Of a stretch of 64,000 nt of DNA, positions 63,862 to 64,000 are shown piece by piece. The DNA is from G963665545 sp963665545 (GTDB taxonomy: Bacteria; Pseudomonadota; Gammaproteobacteria; Xanthomonadales; SZUA-36). A program made the translations under genes and the position numbers. Below the pieces are notes generated by a model. The model was not told the origin of the DNA, did no database searches, and worked only from the letters and a program-made list of their open reading frames with translations. Numbering within the stretch: position 1 is the first letter of the stretch; each line of letters opens with the position of its first letter. The stretch covers positions 124,001 through 188,000 of the forward strand of contig CAXXKZ010000004.1 in NCBI GenBank assembly GCA_963665545.2, written 5' to 3'.

Positions 63862-64000
63862 TCAGGCTTGCTCGCGCAACAAGTATCTCTGAATCTTGCC
63901 CGATTGAGTCTTGGGCAGTTCGGCGATGAATTCAATCGCTCTCGGGTATTTGTAAGGTGCGATGGTCTGTTTGACAAATTCCTGAAGCGCTTGGCGCAAT
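63862..64000 (-). CDS. AMP-binding acyl-CoA ligase, C-terminal end (partial)
   Basis: The last ~45 residues of an ANL-superfamily ligase on the minus strand, running past the end of the window. APYKYPRAIEFIAELPKTQSGKI contains the invariant C-terminal lysine of acetyl/benzoate-CoA ligase-type enzymes. No other part is visible, so the substrate cannot be suggested. Confidence 0.8.
   Translation of the reverse strand, partial: LRQALQEFVKQTIAPYKYPRAIEFIAELPKTQSGKIQRYLLREQA

Noticed and set aside
1..64000. CRISPR arrays, phage genes, tRNA or rRNA
   Set aside because: No regularly spaced short repeats, Cas genes, phage structural genes or RNA gene signatures were seen by eye on either strand.

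Overview
The window looks like a chromosome segment of a free-living, probably marine, gammaproteobacterium. This is inferred from the bkd-type branched-chain dehydrogenase with a divergent Lrp regulator, a FecI-like sigma factor, lipoprotein and Tat signals, and a wealth of secreted peptidases and amidohydrolases. No rRNA, tRNA or CRISPR array was found. Coding density is high, genes sit in short operons on both strands, and many start/stop codons overlap (ATGA, TGATG, GTGA).

Layout. 0-8 kb: a CocE/NonD hydrolase, a frameshifted D-aminoacylase-like lipoprotein gene, a TetR regulator with an APC permease, then an oxidoreductase/hydrolase pair. 8-12 kb: branched-chain 2-oxoacid dehydrogenase E1a-E1b-E2 with a divergent Lrp regulator and no E3 gene. 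12-23.3 kb: an acyl-CoA dehydrogenase and a compact minus-strand operon soxG-soxB-soxD-soxA-pxpA-pxpB-pxpC (heterotetrameric sarcosine oxidase plus 5-oxoprolinase-type proteins), divergent from an amidase-signature gene. 23.3-24 kb: two structured palindromic repeats. 24-37 kb: TetR, a PLP C-S lyase or synthase, S41 and S9 peptidases, half of an MFS transporter, a DUF2817 zinc hydrolase, a class III aminotransferase with a cupin, and a beta-lactamase-fold / hydrolase / thioesterase operon. 37-47.5 kb: ECF sigma, XRE-cupin regulator, thiolase, acyl-CoA ligase, a MITE-like element, an alanine-type symporter with a DUF885 peptidase, an M20 peptidase and a nucleotide-translocase-like carrier. 47.5-49.2 kb: an IS110-family element inside a structured repeat. 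49-64 kb: S9 and CocE hydrolases, a Tat-exported aldo/keto reductase and a Tat-exported SDR protein, a nonsense-disrupted malonyl-CoA-ligase-like gene, an M20 lipoprotein with an altered metal site, a hydrolase-cyclophilin fusion, an enoyl-CoA hydratase, a decayed hydrolase remnant, an amidohydrolase split by an in-frame stop, and the end of another CoA ligase.

Taken together the genes suggest scavenging of peptides, N-acyl and N-methyl amino acids and amides, import through APC and AGCS carriers, and oxidation through acyl-CoA chemistry.

The most notable discovery is the IS110 element. Its 5' non-coding end encodes a candidate bridge RNA in which all four guide segments (left and right target, left and right donor) can be read directly against the flanking DNA, and a sigma-70-like promoter would form at the circle junction. 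It has inserted into a family of structured repeats of about 200 bp whose hairpins show compensatory changes. Removing the IS restores a 206-bp repeat, the same length as an intact copy elsewhere in the window. Several genes carry single lesions (one C-tract frameshift, two in-frame stops consistent with CAG to TAG and CAA to TAA, one catalytic Ser to Leu), which point either to decay or to consensus errors.
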